Assembly (NCBI RefSeq): GCF_027359675.1
Contig: NZ_CP114786.1
Location: forward strand, 4,562,501 to 4,626,500
Direction: 5' to 3'
Source of the DNA: Roseibium sp. Sym1
Lineage (GTDB): Bacteria > Pseudomonadota > Alphaproteobacteria > Rhizobiales > Stappiaceae
DNA length: 64,000 nucleotides
Under the pieces are notes generated by a model. That model did not search any database. It saw nothing but the letters and a program-made list of their open reading frames with translations, and was not told where the DNA came from. Within the stretch, counting starts at the first letter, position 1, and every line of letters starts with the position of its first letter. Made by a program: the position numbers and the translations under genes. Positions 41,375 to 49,603 of this stretch are shown one piece after another.

Positions 41375-41779
41375 TCACGCGCCCTGCATTTCCGGTTCAA
41401 CGGCAAAGACCTTGACGGGAGCAACCGGCCTGGGGGCGAGCACATGCGGGCGCAACCTGTCCATGAGCATGCGCAGATCGGCCTCGTCGCCGGTTGCCGC
41501 CGATCCACCCAGCAGGACGGCGACAAGATGGTCGACAAAACGTGCGTAGACCTCGCGGTCGGTGCAGATAGGCGAGAGCAGGTCACAGATCGGCTTGCCC
41601 TCATATATGGGCGCCCCCCCGGACAGGAAGACAAGGAACTCGGTCAGGTCGTCCGACCGCTCCAATTCCTGACGGAAATTGCCCAGGTTGAAACACGGGT
41701 CCTGTTCCAGCCGAGACAGCAGATGCGGCATGGCCTGCAGGATCATCTTGCGACCGCCAAGCTTCATGTAGAGAGTCAT
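41375..41779 (-). CDS. Truncated-hemoglobin-like protein lacking key heme residues
   Basis: The 134-residue protein begins MTLYMKLGGRKMILQAMPHL, resembling the start of group I truncated hemoglobins, and has the LSGGAPIYEGKP turn near residue 53 typical of the family. The proximal His, expected in the following helix (usually HHF), is missing; here the segment reads REVYARFVDHLVAVL. The B10 Tyr is also replaced. It may therefore not bind heme, or bind it differently. ATG 41779 is preceded by AAGGAAAG. The globin call rests on the two conserved segments and is moderate. Confidence 0.6.
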   Translation of the reverse strand: MTLYMKLGGRKMILQAMPHLLSRLEQDPCFNLGNFRQELERSDDLTEFLVFLSGGAPIYEGKPICDLLSPICTDREVYARFVDHLVAVLLGGSAATGDEADLRMLMDRLRPHVLAPRPVAPVKVFAVEPEMQGA

Positions 41780-42279
41780 CTGGCTTTCCTTGATAGTGCC
41801 TTCGAAACAATGCCGACAGCGTGCCGTAAGCCGGGCAAATGCCCTGTGACCTTGATCACGGTTCGGACCTTTGTGAAAAACAACAATGATATCTGCAGCG
41901 GTCGACAACGGCGCCGGCCGGGGCGGGGTGGCGAACGTGTCGGTAAAATGTGGCGAGAGCTTTACAGAATTATAAAAGTGGCAAGGAAATCACCAGGCTG
42001 TCGTGACACATTCACGACTGGCCTCGTTGGCGTCAGGATCGTTCCAGAACAGGCGGAAAGCGCAAGGAAGTGCAGCGCAGTTTCGAGCATTTCCAACGCC
42101 TTCAGGGACGATCCTGGGCCAACCCCGAAGGGGCCGTCCGAAAACCGGGTCGTTTCTGCGTCGCCTGTCGTCGAATATGCCCCGCATGTCCGTCCGCCAT
42201 GCTCCTTGACAAGGCATCCGGTGCGAAAGTCGGTATCCGGTGGACGCCTGGTCAGCCGGCATCTGCCGGCGGCGGAGGG
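41780..42279. other. 500-base gene-free region
   Basis: It lies between the globin-like gene (upstream side) and the end of the GGDEF gene. Open frames cross it on both strands but none has a ribosome binding site or recognisable protein. TTGATCACGG near 41852 recalls a Crp/Fnr half-site, but the second half is absent. The globin promoter should be at its left end. Confidence 0.35.
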
Positions 42280-43251
42280 TCAGGTGGGCACTTCCCGTCG
42301 CCTGCCGTCATCCTGAAAGGTCTCCGCAAGCTGACCGGCGAGATCGTGTATCAGACACGCGCGTCCCTGTTTCTTGGCGGCATACAGGTTCTGGTCGGCG
42401 CGCAGGTAAAGGTTTTCCGGAGTGTCGCCGTCTCGCAGAACGGCCAGGCCGGCACTGGCCGTATAGGCATAGCGCTGCCCATTGGCATGCATCGGTGTCG
42501 CATTGATCAGTTCCAGCATCCGGTTGACCACGATCGTCGCCTGCGGGAGGCCGGTTTCCGGCAGGATGAGCGCAAATTCCTCACCGCCGACGCGGCAGAA
42601 AACGTCCGTCTGACGCAGGTGTTCCTGGCACCGTTCGGCGAAATGGACAAGCACCTCGTCACCCAGTTGATGGCCGTGTGTGTCGTTGAAAACCTTGAAA
42701 TGGTCGAGATCGATCAGCGTGATGCAAAAAACGTGACCATATCTGGTGGCGCGGCTGAATTCCTTTTCCAGTTCCCTGTCGAACCCGCGGCGATTGTATA
42801 CCTTGGTCAGGGGATCGGTGATCGCCAGGCTTTCAAGCTGGGAATTTTCCCGACCGAAATGACGCACCTTGCTGGTCAATGAATAGATGTCGTGATTCAG
42901 GGCCGCGAATTTCGCCGACAGGTTCATGCTTTCGTCGAAACGGATCATGACGGCACCGTCGAGTTTGGTCTCGGGGATGGCAAGCCGATGTCCAAAAGCG
43001 ACGCCCTGGAAGCCGGACTTCAATTGCAGGCGCGTCGGTACCGGCATTGTCGTGGACCGGCACATTTCGAAAAAACCGCTTGCGCGTTCCGCGTCGACAA
43101 CCTGGTCGAACAGCTTTTGTTTCTCGCTCAGTCCGGCACTTTCCCGCGCACTCGAATTTGCCAGCAGGATGCGACCTGTCGGATCAAGGATGATGATGGG
43201 CTGTGGAATGGTTTGTATGGTTGCGGCGATGATCGCGATGGATTGCGGCAC
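42280..43251 (-). CDS. PAS-GGDEF diguanylate cyclase
   Basis: The 323-residue protein starts at GTG 43251 with a PAS-like domain (PQPIIILDPTGRILLANSSA), followed by a coiled segment and a GGDEF domain. The active loop is CRVGGEEFALILP near residue 223, and ITLIDLDHFKVFNDTHGHQL supplies metal and GTP residues. An RxxD inhibitory site (RQTD) is present five residues before the loop, so product inhibition is likely. Only 2 bases separate it from the stop of the MetOD1-domain gene, so the two are one transcript and probably one signalling unit. Confidence 0.9.
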   Translation of the reverse strand: MPQSIAIIAATIQTIPQPIIILDPTGRILLANSSARESAGLSEKQKLFDQVVDAERASGFFEMCRSTTMPVPTRLQLKSGFQGVAFGHRLAIPETKLDGAVMIRFDESMNLSAKFAALNHDIYSLTSKVRHFGRENSQLESLAITDPLTKVYNRRGFDRELEKEFSRATRYGHVFCITLIDLDHFKVFNDTHGHQLGDEVLVHFAERCQEHLRQTDVFCRVGGEEFALILPETGLPQATIVVNRMLELINATPMHANGQRYAYTASAGLAVLRDGDTPENLYLRADQNLYAAKKQGRACLIHDLAGQLAETFQDDGRRREVPT

Positions 43252-43253
43252 GA

Positions 43254-43799
43254 TCAGCGCACCTTGTAAAATTCTTTGCTGCGACTGTCATGTTCCTCGT
43301 CGGGAACAAGATGGATTATCACGCGGCATTCGTGGTCTCTCCGGGCAATCGACTTGTCGATGTCCACGCGGGCATAGCCGTTGCTGTCGGCGGCAATTCT
43401 GCCGAACACATTTGTGGTCATCATGCAAAGCGCGGGGCGATCGAGAACATTGTCGCCGAAGGGACAGCGCGTGTTCCGCAAGATGATGATCTTGTCATCC
43501 TCGTGTTCGACGGTGAATTTACCTTCGATCCGGCGTTTCAGATCGATCAGGACATCCGAGATGTGCTGCTTTGGGATCTGGTCGACATGGAGCGCGTTCT
43601 TGTAGTCCGTGTTGATCTGCTCGCCGATCCTGTTGGCAACCAGGGTGATGAAACCTTCGGCCTCGTTCAATCCGACGATATCCTGGAGGGCGCCGGACAA
43701 TTCCCTGATGATCTGGTTGAAGAATCCGGATGTTTCAAGCGGAATCGATGCCTTTTCCAGTTCCGGAAAATCATGTTCCTTTGCCACTGGCGCGCTCAT
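43254..43799 (-). CDS. MetOD1-type (methanogen output domain 1) protein
   Basis: The 181-residue product carries the CPFG pattern of MetOD1-like output domains: LRNTRCPFGDNVLDRPALC with Cys112 and Cys125, FGRIAADSNGYARVDIDKS and RRDHECRVIIHL with a third Cys. The N-terminal half is helical and unassigned. These cysteines may bind a metal or act as a sensor. The gene is directly followed by a GGDEF gene, suggesting that the protein senses or transmits a signal to that cyclase. The family call is moderate. Confidence 0.65.
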   Translation of the reverse strand: MSAPVAKEHDFPELEKASIPLETSGFFNQIIRELSGALQDIVGLNEAEGFITLVANRIGEQINTDYKNALHVDQIPKQHISDVLIDLKRRIEGKFTVEHEDDKIIILRNTRCPFGDNVLDRPALCMMTTNVFGRIAADSNGYARVDIDKSIARRDHECRVIIHLVPDEEHDSRSKEFYKVR

Positions 43800-44114
43800 C
43801 GAATTCCTCCGCGTTATACAAGATAACGTAGTGGTATCAGTGTTGTGAATTCATTAAAATGTTGTAATAACTGAAATAAAGGCACAGCCTCACAATTTAA
43901 TACAATTGTATTCGGAAATACGATGGCGGGAATATTGTCATATCTGTCATGTTGTCGAGTAAATTAACTGGATGGCGGCGGTGTGCGGATTGGGCGGCCG
44001 CAGTAATTTACTGTCGGTTGCGGTCTGCGGATTCAAGTCGGGCCGGTGTAGCCTCAAAAAAGGCCGCTTCGCGCGTTCCTCTGCGTGTTCAGGTCGTTAA
44101 CGGTCGGAGTCTTG
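43800..44114. other. AT-rich divergent promoter region
   Basis: This region separates the MetOD1-GGDEF operon (minus) from the YdcF gene (plus). Its first 150 bases are clearly richer in A and T than the flanks. It holds the perfect palindrome at 43899-43912. No gene was supported. Confidence 0.5.
43899..43912. promoter_or_regulatory. Palindromic operator candidate
   Basis: AATACAATTGTATT is a perfect 14-base palindrome about 100 bases upstream of the MetOD1 gene start and 200 bases upstream of the YdcF gene. It resembles MarR/OhrR-type sites (TACAATT...AATTGTA). The binding protein is unknown. Confidence 0.45.
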
Positions 44115-44912
44115 ATGCTTTTCTACGTCGCAAAGATCGGTGGCTTTCTTTTGCAGCCGTCCAATTTCCTCCTCATCATGATGTTTGCCGGATTGCTTGT
44201 GAGCGCGCGCCGCGCCTGGCGCGGAACCGGGCGGGCGCTGATCTGGGCGGCGGCCCTGGGCCTTGCGATCTGCGGTTTTTCGCCAGCAGCGAACTGGCTG
44301 ATCCTGCCGCTGGAAGACCGGTATTCCCGGCCGGAAAATCTTGCGGGGGTGGACGGCATTATCGTGCTGGGTGGGGCGGTCGACACGATCGTGACCGGCG
44401 GGCGCGGCGACACGGCATTGACCACGTCCGCCGAGCGCATCACGATCGCGGCCCGGCTGGCAACGCAACTGCCCGATGCCCTGATCGTTCATACGGGAGG
44501 GCAGGGCGTCATCGTCTCCTCGCAGGCCACCGAAGCGGAGGGCGCAGCAAGGTTGTTCGCGGATTTCGGTATCTCGACCGACAGGATCGTTCTGGAAGAT
44601 GCTTCCAGGAACACCTGGGAGAATGCCGTCCTGGCAAAGGAACTTGTCGGTCCGCTTGCGGGACAGAAATGGCTTCTGGTCACTTCGGCATATCACATGC
44701 CCCGGGCAATGGGCGTCTTTGAAACCGCGGGCTGGACCGGGGTTATAGCCTACCCGGTTGACTACCGGACCCGCGGGGAGGAGGACAGCACACTTGGTTT
44801 TTCCGGAGCCTCCAAGGGCCTGCGGCGGTTCGACGTTGCCTTTCGCGAATGGGTGGGCCTGATTGCCTACCGGCTGCTCGGCCGGAGCACCGCATTCTTT
44901 CCCGCTCCCTGA
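44115..44912 (+). CDS. YdcF/ElyC family (DUF218) membrane protein
   Basis: The 265-residue protein has two N-terminal hydrophobic helices (KIGGFLLQPSNFLLIMMFAG and ALIWAAALGLAICGFSPAAN) followed by a DUF218 domain: VDGIIVLGGAVD, TGGQGVIVSSQATEAEGAAR, RIVLEDASRNTWENAV and LVTSAYHMPRAMGVFETAG. Members include ElyC, linked to envelope integrity in E. coli. The substrate is unknown. GGAG lies six bases before ATG 44115. Confidence 0.88.
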   Translation: MLFYVAKIGGFLLQPSNFLLIMMFAGLLVSARRAWRGTGRALIWAAALGLAICGFSPAANWLILPLEDRYSRPENLAGVDGIIVLGGAVDTIVTGGRGDTALTTSAERITIAARLATQLPDALIVHTGGQGVIVSSQATEAEGAARLFADFGISTDRIVLEDASRNTWENAVLAKELVGPLAGQKWLLVTSAYHMPRAMGVFETAGWTGVIAYPVDYRTRGEEDSTLGFSGASKGLRRFDVAFREWVGLIAYRLLGRSTAFFPAP

Positions 44913-45024
44913 CGCGGCAATTCCCTTTCAACTTTCAACCGCTTTTGAAACGCAACCTCTTTTACGGACAACCAACTGCCACCATATACTGGCGGTTATC
45001 CAGGGTTTGAAAGGACGTGGGCAG

Positions 45025-46272
45025 ATGGTCCTCGAAGCGCCGCTTGTTGCGGCTGATGTCGTACAATGGCTTTACAGTGATGCACCCCAGCTCAAGGGAA
45101 CGCTGGAGATCGTCAGTGAGCTGGGCGATCGCCTGCGGGCGGGCAACGTTCCGGTCGACCGCGTGACCACGGGCATCTGGGTCGTGCATCCGAACGTGCG
45201 CGCGGAGGGGTCTATCTGGCTGAGTTCGGGCGAGCCCGAGCTGATCCTCTACACCGCGGATTCGAAAACATCGGACGATTATCTGAAAAGCCCGATCAGG
45301 CGGGTTCACGAAACGCAGCAGCCGGTGCGCGTCGCAATCGAGCGCGATCCCGATGCGGCCGCGGAGTTTCCGTTTGTCGAGCAACTGAAGAACGACGGAT
45401 ACTCGGACTATATCGCGTTGCCGATGCCTTTCTCGGACGGGTCCGTGAAGGTGGCCAGCTTCGCCACCAAGGCTCCCGGCGGGTTCACGAACTCCCATAT
45501 CAGCGTTTTTGACTCCCTGATCAGGCCGCTTGCGCTGGTCTGTGAGCTGAAAACGCTGCGTCGCACTGCTGAGACCGTGCTGGACACCTATGTGGGGCCA
45601 CGTGCGGGGTCGAAGGTTCTGGACGGGACGACACGCCGCGGCGAGGGCGAGTGGATCAAGGCCGTGGTGTCGTTTGCGGACATCAGGGGCTTCACGCGTC
45701 TTTCCAACACGCTGCCGGCGGACAAGATCGTGCTGTTTCTGAACAAGTATTTCGGCGCGATGACCGCCGCGGTCGAGGCGCATGGCGGGGAGGTGCTGAA
45801 ATTCATCGGCGACGAAGTCATGGCGATCTTCCCTTACGAGTCCGAAGACGATGCCAGGGAAGCGGCCCACAGGGCCCTTTCGGCCGCGCATGACACGCTG
45901 ACGCGCATTGCCGAGATCAATGCCGGCAACATGTGTGTCCAAACGCCCGACCTGAGTGTCGGCATCGCTCTGCATGCAGGAGACGTGTTCTACGGCAATG
46001 TCGGCAGCGAGACGCGACTGGACTTCACCGTGGTGGGGCCTGTGGTCAACCTGGCGGCGCGGATTGCGGAACTGGCCAAGGACCTGCAAAGGCAGGTGCT
46101 GGTCTCCGATGCGATCGCCGATCTCATGGGCTGCCGGTCCGGTCTTTTCGGCCGGTATCAGGTGAAGGGGTTCGATGACCCGGTGTCGGTGTATTCCCCG
46201 GACCTGTCCGCCGGGTCCAGGCTCGGGTATTGCCCCGACAGCACCGCCGCACGGGCCCTGGACGTGAACTGA
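45025..46272 (+). CDS. Class III adenylate/guanylate cyclase
   Basis: The 415-residue protein has an N-terminal unassigned domain (about 1-190), with WVVHPNVRAEGSIWLSSGEP typical of a cyclase subfamily in alphaproteobacteria, and a C-terminal class III catalytic domain: AVVSFADIRGFTRLSNTLPA, HGGEVLKFIGDEVMAIFP and DFTVVGPVVNLAARIAELAK. All metal- and transition-state residues appear present. ATG 45025 has AAAGGA upstream. The last 38 codons overlap the convergent DUF599 gene on the other strand. Confidence 0.9.
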   Translation: MVLEAPLVAADVVQWLYSDAPQLKGTLEIVSELGDRLRAGNVPVDRVTTGIWVVHPNVRAEGSIWLSSGEPELILYTADSKTSDDYLKSPIRRVHETQQPVRVAIERDPDAAAEFPFVEQLKNDGYSDYIALPMPFSDGSVKVASFATKAPGGFTNSHISVFDSLIRPLALVCELKTLRRTAETVLDTYVGPRAGSKVLDGTTRRGEGEWIKAVVSFADIRGFTRLSNTLPADKIVLFLNKYFGAMTAAVEAHGGEVLKFIGDEVMAIFPYESEDDAREAAHRALSAAHDTLTRIAEINAGNMCVQTPDLSVGIALHAGDVFYGNVGSETRLDFTVVGPVVNLAARIAELAKDLQRQVLVSDAIADLMGCRSGLFGRYQVKGFDDPVSVYSPDLSAGSRLGYCPDSTAARALDVN

Positions 46273-46913
46273 CGGCGGATCAGCACCAGCAGAACGGCCA
46301 GCGTGGTTGCGGCGAAGACATAGGGTCCCGCGAACCAGCCGAGAAAGCCGATCGAGAAGAACAGCGCACGCTGGCCGCGATTGAAGTGGCGGCCGGCGAG
46401 CACGTTGAGCTCGCCTGCCTGGGCGGCCATCTTGCGGATGTCATCGTCGGTGGCCCGGCCCTTGTCGGGCACTGCGCCCATGACGATGCTGGCATAGTTG
46501 AACAGGCGATAAGCCCAGCCGAACTTGAAGAATCCGTAGGCGAAGATCAGCATAAGGCCGAGCACCTTGACCTCCCACAGCGCACGGCTGTCGGCGACCG
46601 GAATGGACAGGTCACCGGCAACCTGGAGAATGCGCTCGGTCGAATCCAGGAGCGCGAAGCCACCCCCGATCGCCAAAAGCGACGTGGACGCGAAAAACGC
46701 CGTGCCCTGCTGCAGTCCCGACATGATCGACGTGTCCATGATGCGGACTTCACGCAGGCACATCGATGTCATCCAGCCCCGGCGGTAACCATCCATGGCA
46801 CTCGACAGGGTCTTCTTGCGCAACGGACTGAAGTCGACAAGGAAATTGAATCCGAACCAGGCGATCAGAAACCAGCCGGCAGCAGCTATGTCCATTTGCG
46901 ATAGCGCATGCAT
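46158..46913 (-). CDS. DUF599-family membrane protein
   Basis: The 251-residue product has an N-terminal helix (MDIAAAGWFLIAWFGFNFLV) and at least three more hydrophobic segments, with FAYGFFKFGWAYRLFNYASI and ALFFSIGFLGWFAGPYVFAA typical of DUF599. ATG 46913 has GAAGGG five bases upstream; ATG 46934 is an alternative. The C-terminus extends past the family core by some 35 residues and overlaps the end of the cyclase gene by 115 bases. The function is unknown. Confidence 0.85.
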   Translation of the reverse strand: MHALSQMDIAAAGWFLIAWFGFNFLVDFSPLRKKTLSSAMDGYRRGWMTSMCLREVRIMDTSIMSGLQQGTAFFASTSLLAIGGGFALLDSTERILQVAGDLSIPVADSRALWEVKVLGLMLIFAYGFFKFGWAYRLFNYASIVMGAVPDKGRATDDDIRKMAAQAGELNVLAGRHFNRGQRALFFSIGFLGWFAGPYVFAATTLAVLLVLIRRQFTSRARAAVLSGQYPSLDPADRSGEYTDTGSSNPFT

Positions 46914-47170
46914 CGCGGGCCCTTCTATTTTCATGGTGTTCGAATCCCGACCTGCTGCAGTCTTAGCAGAGTTTTTCACCGGTCAGAAGGGATGTGGCCG
47001 GACCTTAAGTCCCTGAAATCCGGCGGGGATCGGAGGTCTGCAAAAATGTCTCGGCTGCTGCTCTTTTTTTGCGCTTGCGAAATGGTAAGGGATCGTTTAC
47101 CTCCTCGCCTCAATGGCGCCATATTTGAGTTCGCAGGGGACCGGCGCCGCACAACACATGTAGGGCTTTT

Positions 47171-47305
47171 ATGGACGAAAACGTGCAGAAATCTTGTTGG
47201 AGCGTCACCATTTGGACCGTCGCTGCAGTGGGCATCGCTTTGACGATGGTGCTTCTGTTCAATGACGTGGAAAGTGCTCAACAAGCCGTCGCCGCCGCCA
47301 AATAG
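47171..47305 (+). CDS. Candidate 44-residue single-span membrane protein
   Basis: An ORF of 44 codons encodes MDENVQKSCWSVTIWTVAAV followed by GIALTMVLLF, one clear membrane helix, and a short soluble tail. It is too short for most gene finders. A hairpin terminator begins 23 bases after its stop, which supports transcription through it. The ribosome binding site is weak, so the call is tentative. The function is unknown. Confidence 0.4.
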   Translation: MDENVQKSCWSVTIWTVAAVGIALTMVLLFNDVESAQQAVAAAK

Positions 47306-47327
47306 GCCCGCGGGACGTGACAACATC

Positions 47328-47357
47328 AAAGGCGCAGCATCGGACTGCGCCTTTTTT
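47328..47357. terminator. Bidirectional terminator
   Basis: GGCGCAG at 47331-47337 pairs with CTGCGCC at 47345-47351 around a seven-base loop. A precedes and six T follow, so it can work on both strands. It lies between the small ORF and the convergent gene at 47442. Confidence 0.85.
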
Positions 47358-47441
47358 GATTCCAGGTCTCACAAGAGGCAGGGAGACGGCCCGCGGCGCG
47401 GTGTTCCTCCTGACGTGATTTCAGCGCGTGGGGAAAGGTAT

Positions 47442-47987
47442 TTAGCTGCCGTTGTTGCTGCCCGGCCGACCAGAGGCCGGACGATTGGAACGCTCGGCGA
47501 CCTGACGAAATTCCATTTGACGGACCACCGTCCTGTTTCCCGGACGGCTGATCAGAAACCCGGCATAGGCGCCGTCGCCGAGCGGCAGCAGCACCATTTG
47601 CACCTTGCCCGCGCCGGGCCAGGCCAGGTCCGCGCCCCAGGCCGGAACATCTTCGCCGCCGGTCTTGCCGAACAAGGCCTGAATATCGATGGCGTGCAGC
47701 AGCGACGTGCCGTCCGCATTCCATTCCAGGGCCGCCAGCCCGTCTTCCAGAGGATAGAGGTCGAAACGCGTTCCATTGACATCAACACGCAGCCCACCGT
47801 CCAGACCCTGTTCGACCCGTGCCGCGCCGACCGTCGTATCCACGGGAAGGGGGGTTCGAACGCCGTTTTCCTGCGTGAAACCCTCGGTGTTCACAACGTC
47901 GAAATAGCCTTGTGCAATCTCCGGATCAGCCTTGAGCGGAAGAACCAGGCAGAAAAAAAGCAGGGACGTGCAGAGTAATTTTGACAA
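47442..47987 (-). CDS. Secreted hypothetical protein
   Basis: A 181-residue protein with a signal peptide (MSKLLCTSLLFFCLVLPLKA, cleavage likely after KADP). The mature part has GLRVDVNGTRFDLYPLEDGL and MVLLPLGDGAYAGFLISRPG and ends in a basic Ser/Asn/Gly tail. No domain is recognised. A small AT inverted repeat (AGAATTTT/AAAATTCT, 48004-48021) lies upstream of the start. The function is unknown. Confidence 0.75.
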   Translation of the reverse strand: MSKLLCTSLLFFCLVLPLKADPEIAQGYFDVVNTEGFTQENGVRTPLPVDTTVGAARVEQGLDGGLRVDVNGTRFDLYPLEDGLAALEWNADGTSLLHAIDIQALFGKTGGEDVPAWGADLAWPGAGKVQMVLLPLGDGAYAGFLISRPGNRTVVRQMEFRQVAERSNRPASGRPGSNNGS

Positions 47988-48097
47988 GACGCAATCCAGT
48001 TTCAGAATTTTTGAAAATTCTAGGCGCCGAAATATTTAGAAAGTCTTTTCCTGATGCTGAGTTTAGGGACGTAGACGTTGCGAGAGGGCGTTATTGT

Positions 48098-48982
48098 CTA
48101 TTTTGACAGGGAAACGATGAGATCTTCAACAGTAGAGTGGTCTGGCTGCCAGCTTGTGACGCGTTGTGCGTGGCTGATATCCACGGTTTGAGACAGAGCG
48201 TAGCCCGCGCCCCAGTCGGTGTCGGGAGCGGTGCCCGCGGGGTGGTCAAGCGTCACGATGTCAAGAGGATGGCCGTGACGCGCCGAGATGTGCGAGGCCA
48301 GGTGGCCAACGGAGATCCCGGGAATGCTGCTGGCGATCAGTGACAGGCGAAAGCGCGACTGTCTGAGCGCGAGCAGGTAGAGAGCCGCCAGATCCCCGGT
48401 TTCGACCAAGGGCCACATCGTGTCGGCCGTTGCCCGGGTTTCGAATGGCTTGCCGGCTTTCAAGGCCCTGGTCATGTCGGCGATCGGTCCGTGGTCACGG
48501 CCGCAGACAAGCGCCGGATGCACGACCGCCAGGTTGAGGCCGGTGCCGTGCGAGAGCGTGCGGATCGTCTCCGCCATGAACCGGAATGCGGGCAGAGGAG
48601 AAAAAGGGGTCTTCTCGGTGATCGGCCGGTCCGCGCCGTTTCCGGGAAACAGCCAGATGCCGCCGGTATAGACGACCTTGAGCGGCTGCTGGCGATGCCT
48701 GGCCGCCTGCTTCAGCGCAAGCATCGACTGCCGGTCGACCCGTCCCATCTCGGCGGTAAACGTCGCACCCGTGTGGATCACCGCGTCACAGGCGGCGGCC
48801 CGGCCGACCCAGCTTTCCGGCGAGCGCAAGTCGCCCGGATAGGCGCTGGCACCGGCGGCGCGCAGGGTCGCGGCGGCGGCGTCCGAGCGCGCCAGCCCAA
48901 TGACGGCGGCACCGTCGCGAACCAGTTGCCGGACCACCGCAGCGCCAATGCTGCCGGTGCCACCTGTAACGAACACATCCAT
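48098..48982 (-). CDS. NAD-dependent epimerase/dehydratase family protein
   Basis: A 294-residue extended SDR beginning MDVFVTGGTGSIGAAVVRQL with the nucleotide-binding GGxGxxG. The expected catalytic Tyr of YxxxK is not obvious: the region reads PAFRFMAETIRTLSHGTGLN, so the YxxxK dyad may be degenerate. A central KVVYTGGIWLFPGNGADRPI segment recalls atypical SDRs. The frame is open to 49060, but ATG 48982 starts at the homology. It stands alone between two unrelated genes, and the substrate is unknown. Confidence 0.83.
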   Translation of the reverse strand: MDVFVTGGTGSIGAAVVRQLVRDGAAVIGLARSDAAAATLRAAGASAYPGDLRSPESWVGRAAACDAVIHTGATFTAEMGRVDRQSMLALKQAARHRQQPLKVVYTGGIWLFPGNGADRPITEKTPFSPLPAFRFMAETIRTLSHGTGLNLAVVHPALVCGRDHGPIADMTRALKAGKPFETRATADTMWPLVETGDLAALYLLALRQSRFRLSLIASSIPGISVGHLASHISARHGHPLDIVTLDHPAGTAPDTDWGAGYALSQTVDISHAQRVTSWQPDHSTVEDLIVSLSK

Positions 48983-49103
48983 CGTGTGAGAGAACCTGTT
49001 TCGACGAGACCGCGCAAGCACTACCTCGGCGGACAGGCGCAAAATCCACCGCCCTTTCATCCCCTGATCTTGACCCTGCCGGCAGGCCTGCTACGTCAGG
49101 TTC

Positions 49104-49538
49104 ATGACGTTGCATCTCGTAAAACTGTGTGTCGGTGCCGACAGCGTCGAGTCGCTGCAGGCCTGGATCGATTTCCGCATGGAAAACGCGCGGAGCTCCG
49201 GGATTCCGGCCGAAACCGTTCATACGACGCGGATGGTGCCCACGCGCCGGGACGAACTTCTCGATGGCGGGTCGCTCTACTGGGTGATCAAGGGCAGGAT
49301 CCAGGTGCGCCAGCACCTGATCGATATCCGGCCGTTCACCGATGAAGCGGGGATCAAGCGTTGCGACCTCGTCATGGAACCGCGCCTGATCCTGACCCAG
49401 TACCAGCCCAAACGACCCTTCCAGGGCTGGCGCTATCTCAAGGCTGCGGACGCGCCGGCGGATCTCAAGACCGGCGGCAGCCTGCAGGCCATGCCGGAAG
49501 ACATGCGCCGCGACCTCACCGAGCTCTGCCTGCTTTAG
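49104..49538 (+). CDS. DUF1489-family protein
   Basis: The 144-residue protein starts MTLHLVKLCVGADSVESLQA and has VPTRRDELLDGGSLYWVIKG near residue 45 and EPRLILTQYQPKRPFQGWRY near 92, both characteristic of DUF1489, a family almost confined to alphaproteobacteria. No membrane segment is seen. The function is unknown. It is convergent to the TetR gene at 49604. Confidence 0.93.
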   Translation: MTLHLVKLCVGADSVESLQAWIDFRMENARSSGIPAETVHTTRMVPTRRDELLDGGSLYWVIKGRIQVRQHLIDIRPFTDEAGIKRCDLVMEPRLILTQYQPKRPFQGWRYLKAADAPADLKTGGSLQAMPEDMRRDLTELCLL

Positions 49539-49603
49539 ACGCCCCCGGATTTCCGGACCGATACGGCCCGTTGCCGGCGCGCGGCTGCCTGGCTGCGCCT
49601 GCT

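Noticed and set aside
41845..41875. Possible Crp/Fnr box (TTGATCACGG) near the globin-like gene
   Set aside because: Only one half-site fits; the required inverted second half (ATCAA) is absent.
41990..42262. A 90-codon minus-strand frame in the gap before the GGDEF gene
   Set aside because: No ribosome binding site, no recognisable motif and an Arg/Pro-rich composition typical of non-coding frames.
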